Shown here: piece by piece, positions 16,894-25,081 of the stretch
How positions within the stretch are numbered: position 1 is the stretch's first letter
Layout: the number at the start of each line of letters is the position of its first letter
Assembly: GCF_000341185.1 (NCBI RefSeq)
Contig: NZ_ANBH01000034.1
Coordinates: forward strand, 15,429-53,491
Direction: 5' to 3'
Length of the DNA: 38,063 nucleotides
Source: Nocardiopsis chromatogenes YIM 90109
GTDB taxonomy: Bacteria > Actinomycetota > Actinomycetes > Streptosporangiales > Streptosporangiaceae
Notes under the pieces: model-generated
What the model saw: only the letters and a program-made list of their open reading frames with translations
Database searches by the model: none
Told to the model about the DNA's origin: nothing
Program-made: the position numbers and the translations under genes

Positions 16894-18444
16894 ATGAGCG
16901 CGGCGCGCGGAGCCCCCGCGGCGCGCCGCAGGCGCCGTACGGTCCGGAACGACCGGGGAGCCGCGTTCACCGAGTACGGCGCGCTCATCCTGTGCGTGGC
17001 GGCCATCGCCGGCAGCGTCGTCCTGGTGGCGCCCTCCAGAACGGCCGACCTGTTCAGCACCGCCGTGTGCAAGATCCAGGAAGTGACCGGACTGGGCGGG
17101 GAGTGCGAGGAGGCCGAGGACGACCACATCCAGGCCGACCCCGACTACGACTACACCCCGGCCTACTGCGTCAAGGACGGGGAGAAGCAGACCTACGACG
17201 GGGCGGTCGACTTCGGCTTCTTCACGATCGGCCAGGACTACACCTATGCCCGGGAGGACCTGTCCAACGGCAAGGTCATCGTCACCTTCATGCCGACCAC
17301 GCACGGCGGGATCAAGGCCGGGGCCGGCCTCGAGTTCGGCGCGAGCGAGGCCGCCCACGGCGGGGCGGACATCGAGGGCAGCGTCGAGGCCAAGCTCGGC
17401 TCGGGCATGACCTACATCTTCGACAGCGAAGAGGAGTTCGAGCGGTTCGAGGACGAGGTCAACGAGGCCATCGCGATGGAGACCAGCAGGCATTTCAACC
17501 CCACCGGCGACAGCATGATGCGGTTCGGCGACTGGCTCGGCATCGTCGACTACCCGGAGATCGAGCGCCAGCCGGACGTGCGCACCACGACGGTCGGCAT
17601 CGACTCCGAGATCAACGGGAACATCGGCTTCTGGTCCGGGCCGCACGGCTCGGACAAGAAGGAGAAGGACGGCGAGTCCTGGACCATGAACCTGGGCGTC
17701 GAGGGGTCCGTCAGCTCGTCCGCGTCGCGCGACGTGTCCACCTGGTACTCGAACCCGGACAACATCCAGACCTCGGAGACCTATTCGTGGTCGGCCGAGG
17801 GCACCCTCGGCGCCACCGCGTTCAGCCCCCACATCGACGGAACGCTGAGCTGGAACGGCGGCACGCGGATCATGCGCAACGAGGACGGGTCCATCGCCAA
17901 CATCCGCTACATCGCGGGCGCCGAGGGCAAGTTCAACTACGGGATCGACAAGACCGTCGGCACCAGGACCAATCAGGGCAACGGCTCGTTCGGCCAGGGG
18001 CAGACCCAGAGCGTCACGCAGATGGTCCAGGTGGACTTCGAGAACACCCCTGAGGAGCAGGCCGCGGCCGAGCAGCTGCTGGACGAGTACGGCCTGTTCC
18101 CGCCGCCGTACATGACCAACGCGATGGCCGAGCAGCTCGACGAGGAGGACTACGGCGGCGAGATCGTCGAAGAGCCGGGGCCGGACGCCGACCCGTGGGA
18201 CGAGATCTTCTACCGCCGCGGCACCGCGTGGCAGTACGCCTCGGACAAGGAGATCGACAGCGGCTCCTTCGGCGCCTCGGTCAAGATGGGCCTGCAGTTC
18301 GGCGCCTCGGTGGAGTGGGAGCTGGAGGAGGGCCACACCAACCACGCGCTGATGCTGGACGCCCCGAACGACGAGGGCAGCCGCAGGTTCATCGACTACG
18401 CTGACTGCCTGTCCGACGAGTACACCCAGGAGGAGGGCGAATGA
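16894..18444 (+). CDS. Pilin-anchored beta-rich surface protein A
   Basis: 516 residues. The leader is basic (MSAARGAPAARRRRRTVRND), then G22 followed by AAFTEYG, the prepilin-like site, a membrane helix to about residue 45, and Cys59/Cys71. The rest is a large domain with alternating strands (KVIVTFMPTTHGGIKAGAGL, IEGSVEAKLGSGMTYIFDS) and a C-terminal FGASVKMGLQFGASVEWELE repeat. It is paralogous to the protein at 19624-21069 over almost the full length. There is no recognisable enzyme motif, so it may be a surface or tip component, an adhesin, or a toxin of unknown type. The ATG at 16894 has GGGAG seven nt upstream. Its stop overlaps the next gene by four bases. Confidence 0.65.
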   Translation: MSAARGAPAARRRRRTVRNDRGAAFTEYGALILCVAAIAGSVVLVAPSRTADLFSTAVCKIQEVTGLGGECEEAEDDHIQADPDYDYTPAYCVKDGEKQTYDGAVDFGFFTIGQDYTYAREDLSNGKVIVTFMPTTHGGIKAGAGLEFGASEAAHGGADIEGSVEAKLGSGMTYIFDSEEEFERFEDEVNEAIAMETSRHFNPTGDSMMRFGDWLGIVDYPEIERQPDVRTTTVGIDSEINGNIGFWSGPHGSDKKEKDGESWTMNLGVEGSVSSSASRDVSTWYSNPDNIQTSETYSWSAEGTLGATAFSPHIDGTLSWNGGTRIMRNEDGSIANIRYIAGAEGKFNYGIDKTVGTRTNQGNGSFGQGQTQSVTQMVQVDFENTPEEQAAAEQLLDEYGLFPPPYMTNAMAEQLDEEDYGGEIVEEPGPDADPWDEIFYRRGTAWQYASDKEIDSGSFGASVKMGLQFGASVEWELEEGHTNHALMLDAPNDEGSRRFIDYADCLSDEYTQEEGE

Positions 18445-18836
18445 GGGCCGCAGCCGCGATCGGAGCAGCCGCGGGGGCCTGGCTGGTCCTCAACATCGCC
18501 ATCGCGTTCGTCCCCCTCCTCGTGCCGCTGGAGATGCTCCAGGACGACATCGGCGAGTACGTGTGGTTCGCCCTTCCGCAGGCGCTCATCACCGCGGCGA
18601 TGGTGCTCGTGGCGGGCCTGGTCTACGGCCGCGACGAGCTCCGGTCGGCCGCCGGCGCGGCGGTCGTGCTCGTCCCCCCGGCGGTCCACCTGGTGGCGGG
18701 GGCGGTGCTCGGCGTCACGGCCGGAACCGAGACGGCGATGAACACCGCCCAGGCGGTCTGCTCGGCCGCCGGTGCCCTGCTGGTCTACCTGCTCCTGCGC
18801 CCCGCCGAGGCGCCCATGCGGCTGTCCTCCCGCTGA
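18441..18836 (+). CDS. Four-helix membrane protein coupled to beta-rich protein A
   Basis: 131 residues with four hydrophobic helices, including AGAWLVLNIAIAFVPLLV, ALITAAMVLVAGLVYG, VVLVPPAVHLVAGAVLG and AAGALLVYLLL. Its ATG overlaps the upstream stop (ATGA), implying translational coupling. Membrane immunity proteins often look like this, as do small assembly factors. A protein of similar size and topology is encoded at 21682-22113 beyond the paralogous locus. Function is not identified. Confidence 0.6.
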   Translation: MRAAAAIGAAAGAWLVLNIAIAFVPLLVPLEMLQDDIGEYVWFALPQALITAAMVLVAGLVYGRDELRSAAGAAVVLVPPAVHLVAGAVLGVTAGTETAMNTAQAVCSAAGALLVYLLLRPAEAPMRLSSR

Positions 18837-18849
18837 CCTGAGCGCCTCC

Positions 18850-18880
18850 GGGGCGTCCTCCCCTCGGGGGAGGGCGCCCC
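18850..18880 (+). terminator. Strong hairpin terminator
   Basis: A stem of about 14 bp with one mismatch or G-U pair (GGGGCG-T-CCTCCCC with GGGGAGG-G-CGCCCC) lies 14 nt after the stop at 18836 and is followed by TTCGCGCGTT. It ends the two-gene unit. Confidence 0.65.
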
Positions 18881-18969
18881 TTCGCGCGTTCCCCGCCCCG
18901 TGCCGATGGGCCGGGATTGGCAGGTTGAGGCCACCGTTCGGGGGTGGTGGGCCCTTCCTGTGACGAATA

Positions 18970-18994
18970 GGGTCCAAAGGCCCAAGGAGGGCCT
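18970..18994 (+). promoter_or_regulatory. GGGYYC box cluster upstream of a small membrane gene
   Basis: GGGTCC (18970-18975), 2 nt, AGGCCC (18978-18983), with GGGCCT (18989-18994) just after. The first two have the same 8-bp period as the island promoters, but no TANNNT lies 24 nt downstream. The start of the next gene is about 130 nt away. Confidence 0.35.
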
Positions 18995-19122
18995 AAAAGA
19001 CACCCGAGTCGGCCATGGGCGGCGGATGGGTGGGTGCGGGCGCAGGGACCCCCGCGTCGGGGGAGCCGGAACCGCGCCGTCTGCGTCGAATCCGGTAAGG
19101 ACGGCACGAAAGGGAGTGGGTT

Positions 19123-19284
19123 GTGGGTAGGGGACGACGTCGGACCATAGGCGGGGTCGTTCTGGGCCTGGCCATCGGAGTGGCCCTGGGAGTCTCCCTG
19201 GACAGCGTGGCCTTGGGGGCCGGACTGGCGGTGGCCTTCGCGGTCGCCTTCGGGGCCGGGTTCGGAGGCCGTACACGGGGGTGA
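19123..19284 (+). CDS. Small two-helix membrane protein (53 aa)
   Basis: The GTG start has GGGAG six nt upstream. The product begins MGRGRRRTIGG and contains two Gly/Ala/Val-rich helices (VVLGLAIGVALGVSL and AGLAVAFAVAFGAGFG) with small-xxx-small packing, then ends in a basic tail. Glycine-zipper mini-proteins of this type are common in actinobacteria and have no assigned role. It lies alone between the two beta-rich loci, with island-type boxes ~130 nt upstream. Confidence 0.6.
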   Translation: MGRGRRRTIGGVVLGLAIGVALGVSLDSVALGAGLAVAFAVAFGAGFGGRTRG

Positions 19285-19361
19285 CCGCACGCCCCGGGTG
19301 CGGCCGTCCGGTCCCCGTCGGAAGGCGAATTCATGATGAATGGACGGGGAAGGCCTACGGG

Positions 19362-19379
19362 GGCGGGGGTTGCCCCGCC
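19362..19379 (+). terminator. Hairpin inside a larger imperfect inverted repeat
   Basis: GGCGGGG and CCCCGCC (19362-19368 and 19373-19379) form a 7-bp stem with a GTTG loop. It is flanked by GAATTCA...ATGG and CCAT-TGAATTC arms (about 19327-19388). It is probably the terminator of the 53-residue gene. The rest of the 19285-19623 gap holds only the likely promoter of the next gene: TTGGGACT near 19542 and TAATGT at 19572-19577, with 22 nt between the GGGACT box and the -10. Confidence 0.4.
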
Positions 19380-19623
19380 ATTGAATTCCGGACGCGGGGC
19401 CTAGTGGGCCCCTGGTCCCGCGTCTCCTTCCAGAGTCCCACTCTTCGCCTGTGACCAGCGGTGATATCGGCAAACGGGGACGTGCTCCACCTGCCCGCGC
19501 GTTTCCCGGTCCTACGCGGGCCCACGCCGGTGGTGCATTCCTTGGGACTGATGTCCTCGCCAATCGGAGCCTAATGTCTCTCCCGCTCGGTGATTTTCCG
19601 GGAAACGGGGCGGGAGGGTTCCT

Positions 19624-21069
19624 GTGGGCAGGGGAGTACGGGGTCCGTGCGGGGATGCCGGGGCGTCGGCCACCGAATACGCGGCCGTGGTCCTCTTGGT
19701 GGCGTCCCTGGCCGGTGCGGTCGCCCTGGTCGGGGTGCCCGGGCGCGTCGGCGGGCTCGTCGAATACGGGGTATGCCTGATCACCGGGGGCGAGGACTGC
19801 TCCATCGGCGGTGAGGAGGCCGACCCGCCGAACGACGAGGCGTACGTGCCCCCGCGCTGCGAGGTGCTCCAGACGCAGGACAAGGCCGGGTACTCGCTCT
19901 ACGTCGGCATCTTCAAGTTCGGCGAGGAGTACGCCTTCATGGAGCAGCAGATGGCCGACGGCACCTACCGCATGACGATCATGCCGCACAACGCCGAGAT
20001 CGGCGTCGAGGGCAAGGCGTTCGAGTTCAAGACCGAGGGCGGGAAGAACGTGCAGCTCGGGGCGGAGGCGAAGATCGGCGCCTACCTCAAGGCCGGGGTG
20101 GGCGACACGTGGGTCTTCACGGACAAGGCCGAGGCCGACTCCTTCAAGGACGACATCATCGAGAACCAGATGGCCATGGACACCATGGCGCGCAACCCCG
20201 GGGCGGGCCTCTACTACGCCCTCAACCCGCCCCCGGAGATCCCCGACCCCGGCATCACCACGGCCACCCTGCGCCTGGAGGCCGGCGCCAACGCAGAGGC
20301 CGGAGCGCGGGTCAAGACCTCCACCGCCGAGCAGTACTGGGACACCGGCACCGGACTGAACGGCAAGGTCCGCGTCGGCGGGCAGGTGGCGGTGCGGACC
20401 GACGACCGGGACCCGGACAACCCGCTCACCGGGACCACCTACCAGGTCGACGGCCAGGTGGGGGTGGGCTCCGAACTCGGCGGGGCGGGCGCGGAGAACC
20501 TGCACGACTGGTCCGGGGCGGTACGGGTGATGCGCAACGAGGCCGGAGAGCCCGTGGAGATCGTGTACACCACCACCGTCGACTCCTCCATCGTCAGCAA
20601 GGACCGGCTCGGCAACAAGCGCAAGCAGGGCAAGGGCGGGCTGAAGGACAAGGAGGCCGACGCGCTCCTGCAGGAGACCCGGACCACCTTGAGGCTCGAC
20701 ACCCCGCAGGAGCGGGCCCTCGCCGATCGGTACCTCCAGGAACAGGGCCTGACCGCGATGCCGACCATGGCCTTCAGCCAGCTCTTCGACGACGGGAGCG
20801 ACCTGCTGAACGAGCCCCCGGAGGGCAGCGGCGAGTTCGAGCGGCTGCTGTACGACAAGGCGACCGTCTCCAACACCGTGCAGGAGAAGACGACCGATGC
20901 GGCCGCCTTCGGCGGCAAGATCGCCCTCGGGATGGGGCTGGGACTGAAACTGTCCACCGAGTCCTCCGAGTCGCACACGGTCGAAGCGGAGTACCTGGGG
21001 GCGCCGCGTCCCGACGGGAGCCGCCCCTTCCTCGAATTCCCGGACTGCCTGTCGGAGGAGTCCGAATGA
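19624..21069 (+). CDS. Pilin-anchored beta-rich surface protein B
   Basis: 481 residues; the GTG at 19624 has GGAGGG five nt upstream. G13 is followed by ASATEY (prepilin-like site), a membrane helix to about residue 37, and Cys51/Cys59. The remainder matches protein A (16894-18444): YVGIFKFGEEYAFMEQQM with FGFFTIGQDYTYAREDL, GDTWVFTDKAEADSFKDDI with GMTYIFDSEEEFERFEDEV, VRVMRNEAGEPVEIVY with TRIMRNEDGSIANIRY, and the C-terminal RPFLEFPDCLSEE with RRFIDYADCLSDE. It has no recognised catalytic motif. Its stop overlaps the lipoprotein gene by four bases. Confidence 0.65.
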   Translation: MGRGVRGPCGDAGASATEYAAVVLLVASLAGAVALVGVPGRVGGLVEYGVCLITGGEDCSIGGEEADPPNDEAYVPPRCEVLQTQDKAGYSLYVGIFKFGEEYAFMEQQMADGTYRMTIMPHNAEIGVEGKAFEFKTEGGKNVQLGAEAKIGAYLKAGVGDTWVFTDKAEADSFKDDIIENQMAMDTMARNPGAGLYYALNPPPEIPDPGITTATLRLEAGANAEAGARVKTSTAEQYWDTGTGLNGKVRVGGQVAVRTDDRDPDNPLTGTTYQVDGQVGVGSELGGAGAENLHDWSGAVRVMRNEAGEPVEIVYTTTVDSSIVSKDRLGNKRKQGKGGLKDKEADALLQETRTTLRLDTPQERALADRYLQEQGLTAMPTMAFSQLFDDGSDLLNEPPEGSGEFERLLYDKATVSNTVQEKTTDAAAFGGKIALGMGLGLKLSTESSESHTVEAEYLGAPRPDGSRPFLEFPDCLSEESE

Positions 21070-21635
21070 GCCGCCGGACACACGCCTTCCTGCGCGCCGC
21101 GTCACGCGCCCGCGTCCTCACCGCGGCGGGGCTCGGGGTGCTCGCCGCCGCGGCCTGCGCACCGGGGACGGACCCGCGGCCGGTCGCCGACGGGGTCCCG
21201 GTCGCCTTCACCCCGCCGCAGGGCTGGGACGAGGGCAGGCCGCCGGAGGGGGAGGCCGGGGAGGCCGATCCGGTGGTCTACACGGCGTCCCCCGGAGGCG
21301 GCGGGGACGGCGGGCTCTACGTCCAGTCCTTCGAAGGGCGGGTGAGCACCGTCGAAGCAGGCGTCGGCATCGCCCGTGCCGCGCAGGAGGCCCGGTGGAG
21401 GGACTATGCCGACCAGGCCCCGGCCGAGATCGAGGTGGACGGCGCCGACGCCGCGCGGCGGATCGACTACACCTATACCTGCGGCGGCGAGGAGGACGGG
21501 GGCGGGGAGTGCGCGGGCGCGGCCTTCGTTCTGCACCGCGACCGCGACATGTACCTGGTGCGCCTGAGCTGGCGGGAGGGCGACGAACCCGAAGGCGGGG
21601 CCGACGGGTTCCAGGAGTCCCTGGCACTGCTGTGA
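21066..21635 (+). CDS. Lipoprotein coupled to beta-rich protein B
   Basis: 189 residues; the ATG overlaps the previous stop (ATGA). The signal GVLAAAAC is a lipobox. The mature part (VAFTPPQGWDEG, VVYTASPG, RWRDYADQAPAEIEVDG, YLVRLSW) resembles PsbP/DUF1795-type small beta proteins on the cell surface. Coupling to a pilin-anchored protein suggests it binds or neutralises that protein outside the membrane; this is inference. Confidence 0.6.
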   Translation: MSRRTHAFLRAASRARVLTAAGLGVLAAAACAPGTDPRPVADGVPVAFTPPQGWDEGRPPEGEAGEADPVVYTASPGGGGDGGLYVQSFEGRVSTVEAGVGIARAAQEARWRDYADQAPAEIEVDGADAARRIDYTYTCGGEEDGGGECAGAAFVLHRDRDMYLVRLSWREGDEPEGGADGFQESLALL

Positions 21636-21681
21636 GGGGCGGGCCCAGGGCCCGACAGCTGTGGGCGGGAAGGAGATGCCT

Positions 21682-22113
21682 GTGCGGGCGTTCGGATGGT
21701 GCTCCGCGGTCATCGCGGGAGGCTTTGTGGTGACGCTGGTCGGCTACACCCTGATCGGCGCGGCGGCGGCGATCTCGGCGGTCCCCCAGGACGCCGCCTC
21801 GTCGGGGGCGGCACCGGGCGGGGCGACCGGCGGGGCCGCGGCCGTCTCCACCGTGCTCAGCGCCGTGGCGCTGGCGGTGCTGACCGGCGTGGCGGCGGTC
21901 CTCTGCGCCGCGCTGGCCCGGCGGAAGGCGGGCACGGGCGCGGTGGCCGCGGCGGCGGTGGGGGCCCTCGGGCCCCTGGCGGCGGTGGCCGCGACGCTCG
22001 CGCTGTTCCTCGACGGGGACGGGATGGCGTCGGCGGCGCTGCTGCACGCGGCGGCGGCCCTCGTCGGCTGCGGTGTCGGCGCGGTGGCCGGGGTACGGAG
22101 CGGGCCGCGCTGA
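21682..22113 (+). CDS. Four-helix membrane protein
   Basis: 143 residues. The GTG at 21682 is preferred because AGGAG (21671-21675) then has six-nt spacing; an ATG at 21676 lies directly on that site. The four helices include VIAGGFVVTLVGYTLIG, VLSAVALAVLTGVAAVLCAAL, VGALGPLAAVAATLALFL and AAALVGCGVGAVAG. It lies in the same place relative to protein B as the membrane protein at 18441 does to protein A, although here a lipoprotein gene comes between. Confidence 0.6.
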   Translation: MRAFGWCSAVIAGGFVVTLVGYTLIGAAAAISAVPQDAASSGAAPGGATGGAAAVSTVLSAVALAVLTGVAAVLCAALARRKAGTGAVAAAAVGALGPLAAVAATLALFLDGDGMASAALLHAAAALVGCGVGAVAGVRSGPR

Positions 22114-22142
22114 CACCGCGCGGGGGCACCGCGCGGGGGCAC

Positions 22143-22173
22143 GTGCGGTGACGGTTGCGGCCCGTCGCCGCAC
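22143..22173. terminator. Bidirectional terminator
   Basis: A 12-bp stem with one G-U pair (22143-22154 with 22162-22173, 7-nt loop) between convergent genes ending at 22113 and 22186. A 13-bp unit repeated twice (22114-22139) precedes it. Confidence 0.6.
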
Positions 22174-22185
22174 CTGCGGGGAACG

Positions 22186-22896
22186 TCAGTCCGTGAACTT
22201 CAGGAAGACCGACTCCTTGCGCACCTCCACGGCCAACACGGTGCGACCGGCCACGTCGACCTCGTCTCCGGTCTCGACTTCGATCTCCTCGTCCTCATGC
22301 CCTTCGGCGGAGACCAGGATGCGTGCGACGCCGTCCAGGGAGGAACCGAGCGCGAAGGTGACGCCCTCCCTGGTGGTCCTGCGCCCCGGAAGGGCCGCGA
22401 ACACCGCCGGGTCGTCGAAGGGGCTCCCGGAGGCGGACGCGTCCTCCGAGGGCTCGGGGGAGGGCGATGCGGCCCCGGAGGCGTCCGCCCCCTGGTCCCC
22501 GTCCCCGCCCTCGCCGTCGTCGACGGAGAGGGCCACGCCCTCCTCCTCCCGCTCGCCCTCGTCGACGCGGTGCACGGTGATACTGCGGTGCCCGGCCTCC
22601 ACCGTGTCGCCCGCTCCGGCCCGGACCACCTCGATGCCGTCGATGTCGTCGGCCCCGAGGTGCAGGGCCGCGGTGCCGTCCGAGATGCTGCCGACGCCGA
22701 TGGACAGGTCGCCCTCGGTGTACTGGGCGCCCTGGGAGATGTAGAGGTAGCCCTCGGGCAGGCCGCCGTCGGAGTCCTCGGGCTCCTCCGTGCAGCCGGC
22801 CGCCAGCGCGGCCGCGGCGGCCGCCGCCAGGAGCGCCGAGACGGCGCGACCGAGTGGGGACAGGGCCATGGCGCCACGCCTCCTATCCGGGGTCAT
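22186..22896 (-). CDS. Lipoprotein, probable immunity partner of the calpain-like toxin
   Basis: 236 residues from an ATG that overlaps the toxin stop by four bases (ATGA). The signal LLAAAAAAALAAGC ends in a lipobox. The mature protein has two similar beta segments (YTEGDLSIGVGSISDGTAAL and TREGVTFALGSSLDGVARI), each followed by a VEAGHRSITVHRV- or VDVAGRTVLAVEV-like strand, joined by an acidic/Ser/Pro linker. A surface lipoprotein fits an inhibitor of a protease acting outside the membrane, but binding is not shown. Confidence 0.6.
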   Translation of the reverse strand: MTPDRRRGAMALSPLGRAVSALLAAAAAAALAAGCTEEPEDSDGGLPEGYLYISQGAQYTEGDLSIGVGSISDGTAALHLGADDIDGIEVVRAGAGDTVEAGHRSITVHRVDEGEREEEGVALSVDDGEGGDGDQGADASGAASPSPEPSEDASASGSPFDDPAVFAALPGRRTTREGVTFALGSSLDGVARILVSAEGHEDEEIEVETGDEVDVAGRTVLAVEVRKESVFLKFTD

Positions 22897-24341
22897 CCGA
22901 GCTCCGCCGCGTGCAGAGCCTGGAAGTTCTCGTTGACCTCGTCGATGTCCAGCACGATCTCGGGGTGCTCCGTACCCCACGGATTGCGGATGGTGACGGT
23001 CCCGGCCTCCCGGTCCACGTCCTCCACGAAGTAGACGTGGGCCGAGACGAGCGTATCCGGTACCTCCTCCCCGTCCTCCCCGGTCCCACCGTTGTCGACG
23101 AGCTCGTAGCCGTCACCGTTGAGCGGGGTGGACAGGGTGATCGACTCACCGGACTCGAACTTGTCCGCCAGGCCGTCCATGGTGACGTCCTCCCACGGCG
23201 GGACCCAGTCGTCGGGTGCGTAGTCGGCCGTGTCGCCGCCGAAGGTGAGCATCGCCGATCCGGCGTGCCAGTCCTCCAGCCGGGAGTAGTCCCCGCCCTT
23301 CATCTGCGCGTACGCCTTCTCCAGGATGGCGGGCCAGATGACGGGCGGGTCCTCGTTGGAGGAGGCGAAGCCCGGGTCGCCCCGGGCGTCCACGGGCAGG
23401 TCGGGCGTGACGGTGATCGGGTCCGGATGGCCCGGGAACGTCACGGTATAGGTGCCGTTGACGTTCTCCTCGATCATGTCCTCGATCGCACCGGGGTTCT
23501 GGACCGCCATCGCCCCCATGGTCGCCATCACCCAGCAGTCGCCCAAGTCGCCCTGCCTGATGTGCTCCCACTGCACGGGGTCCTCGTCGCCGGAGCCGAA
23601 CAGCGTGTAGTCGTCCAGCTCCTCGTACTCCAGGGAGGAGGGGGAGTTCCCGGCCGCCGCATCCCCGTTCACCTCGGAGAAATCGGGTTCGGTGAAGAAG
23701 TAGGCGTCGGACTCGTTGAGCTTGCGGAGGGTGTCGAGCTGGGCGGTCTGCCGCACGCTCTCCAGCCAGTCGAAGTACTCCTGCTCCATCGGCATCGGGC
23801 CGCTCTCGAAGAGCCGGTACAGGTCCTCCTCGGACATGTCCCTGACGACGGCGCCGAACTCCTCGTGGCTCAGGTCCTGGAAGACCTCCCACGCGCAGCC
23901 CGACACGAACCACGGGACCTCGTCGTCGGCGCTCCAGGTGGACAGGCACTCGTCCAGCTCCTCGACGGCGGCCTCGACCGCGTCGGGGTCGGCGTTGTCC
24001 GGATCGGCCCCCCGGGATTCGGGAGCGGGCGAACCGGCGGGGTGCCCGGGCGGCGGCGCGGGGTCGTAGTCGGAGTCGGAATCCGAGTCGGAGCCGCCGC
24101 CGTTCTGGTCGGGGGCGGCCTGGCCCCAGTACTCCGGTTCGTCTCCGCCCTCGTCGGGCGCCGCCGTGCCGTCGGAACCGGGGGCGCCGATGCGTTCCAG
24201 CCCGGTCTCGAAGAGGGCGGCCACCCGGGCGGGGATGCCCAGGCCGAAGACTCCGACAACGATGGCCGAGACGAGCAGGATGACCGCGCCGTACTCCAGG
24301 AAGGACGCACCGCGGTCGCCGTGTCTCCGTGGGGGGATCAA
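22893..24341 (-). CDS. Pilin-anchored toxin with calpain-type (C2) cysteine protease domain
   Basis: 482 residues. The leader MIPPRRHGDRG is followed by ASFLEYG (prepilin-like site) and a membrane helix to about residue 36. This member lacks the cysteine pair after the helix. An acidic linker contains an SDSDSDSD run. Residues 255-482 are a C2 peptidase domain: QGDLGDCW (Gln263, Cys269), SAHVY (His435) and IRNPWG (Asn453) give the full calpain catalytic set. Calpain folds cut proteins; target and site are unknown. The start is a TTG with weak ribosome-site support; no ATG or GTG is in frame before the leader. It overlaps its lipoprotein partner by four bases. Confidence 0.85.
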   Translation of the reverse strand: MIPPRRHGDRGASFLEYGAVILLVSAIVVGVFGLGIPARVAALFETGLERIGAPGSDGTAAPDEGGDEPEYWGQAAPDQNGGGSDSDSDSDYDPAPPPGHPAGSPAPESRGADPDNADPDAVEAAVEELDECLSTWSADDEVPWFVSGCAWEVFQDLSHEEFGAVVRDMSEEDLYRLFESGPMPMEQEYFDWLESVRQTAQLDTLRKLNESDAYFFTEPDFSEVNGDAAAGNSPSSLEYEELDDYTLFGSGDEDPVQWEHIRQGDLGDCWVMATMGAMAVQNPGAIEDMIEENVNGTYTVTFPGHPDPITVTPDLPVDARGDPGFASSNEDPPVIWPAILEKAYAQMKGGDYSRLEDWHAGSAMLTFGGDTADYAPDDWVPPWEDVTMDGLADKFESGESITLSTPLNGDGYELVDNGGTGEDGEEVPDTLVSAHVYFVEDVDREAGTVTIRNPWGTEHPEIVLDIDEVNENFQALHAAELG

Positions 24342-24404
24342 ACGGAACCACCTGTGGGCTCGAAACCGCCGCCCCGCGGCGGTGGTGGAGGATGGTGTGA
24401 GTGA

Positions 24405-24450
24405 ACGCTAAAACGTCGGCGAGCGGCGCTCCTAGGGCCCCGGGGCCCAA
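24405..24450 (-). promoter_or_regulatory. Island promoter of the calpain-like toxin
   Basis: On the minus strand: TTGGGCCC (24450-24443), 2 nt, GGGCCC (24440-24435), 24 nt, TAGCGT (24410-24405). The -10 is 64 nt before the TTG start. This is one of five promoters with identical geometry. Confidence 0.65.
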
Positions 24451-24622
24451 GTGCGTTCCGTGACGGGACGACTGCGGCCGAACGAGGAGGAAGGCGTGCG
24501 GCCGCCGGCCGGTCGTCCGGCTCGGGAAGGCGTCCGTGACCGCGTCGGGGGTGATCCTGCAGAAGGGGCTTCTCCCCGATGAGGCCGCCGGGGGGCGGCG
24601 GCCGGCCCTGCCGCGGACCGGC

Positions 24623-25081
24623 TCAGGCCCGGGTCTCCTGCCATCGCGCTCGGAGGTCGGTGCAGGCGATGGTCACGCGTCCCCATCGGAAGGCGATCTC
24701 GTGGGTGCAGCCCCCATCGGCGGGGAGGATCTCGTCGAGCACCACGTCGCCCAGCCCGACCAGGCCGTCCCCGTCGTCACTGTCGACGGTGAAGGCGTCG
24801 GCCCCCGTGTAGGTGAGCGTGAGGCCGGTGTCGTGCTTGAAGGGGTTGGGGGCGAAGCGGACGTGCAGCGGCCCGTCACCGTCGAGGGGCAGGTCCACCC
24901 GGGCGAGCTTCAGGTCCTTGACGCACCGGCGCGAGTAGTAGTCGTAGTGGTCGGGGTCGGAGGCGAAGGCCCGCGCGCCCTCGGGAAGGCCCGGCAGCAG
25001 CTCGGGGAGCCGTTCCAGATACCCCTGGGGATTGCTCCAGAACGAGCCCCCGCCCATCCTGTGCGCCTCCACGTACTTCAC
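24623..25081 (-). CDS. Probable immunity protein of the GWFNKHG toxin
   Basis: 152 residues; the GTG at 25081 shares a base with the toxin's TAG (TAGTG), with GGGGGAGG six nt upstream. It is cytosolic in appearance, acidic, with HYDYYSRRCVKDLKLARVDL, RFAPNPFKHDTGLTLTY and GCTHEIAFRWG. I do not know the family name. Tight coupling to a toxin gene makes immunity the likely role; a cytosolic location suggests the toxin acts inside cells. Confidence 0.65.
   Translation of the reverse strand: MKYVEAHRMGGGSFWSNPQGYLERLPELLPGLPEGARAFASDPDHYDYYSRRCVKDLKLARVDLPLDGDGPLHVRFAPNPFKHDTGLTLTYTGADAFTVDSDDGDGLVGLGDVVLDEILPADGGCTHEIAFRWGRVTIACTDLRARWQETRA

Noticed and set aside
18715..21105. A ~800-codon minus-strand open frame across the beta-rich gene B
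   Set aside because: It is antisense to a gene with good start, ribosome site and paralog, with low-complexity composition and no recognisable domain.
21640..21660. GGGCCC-A-GGGCCC as an island promoter box before 21682
   Set aside because: The period is 7 bp, there is no TANNNT at the right distance, and it follows a stop codon directly, so it is more likely a chance palindrome or hairpin.
22114..22139. Tandem 13-bp repeat as a possible CRISPR or attachment site
   Set aside because: There are only two units without spacers, in a short gap between convergent genes and next to a terminator hairpin. No integrase or cas gene is nearby.
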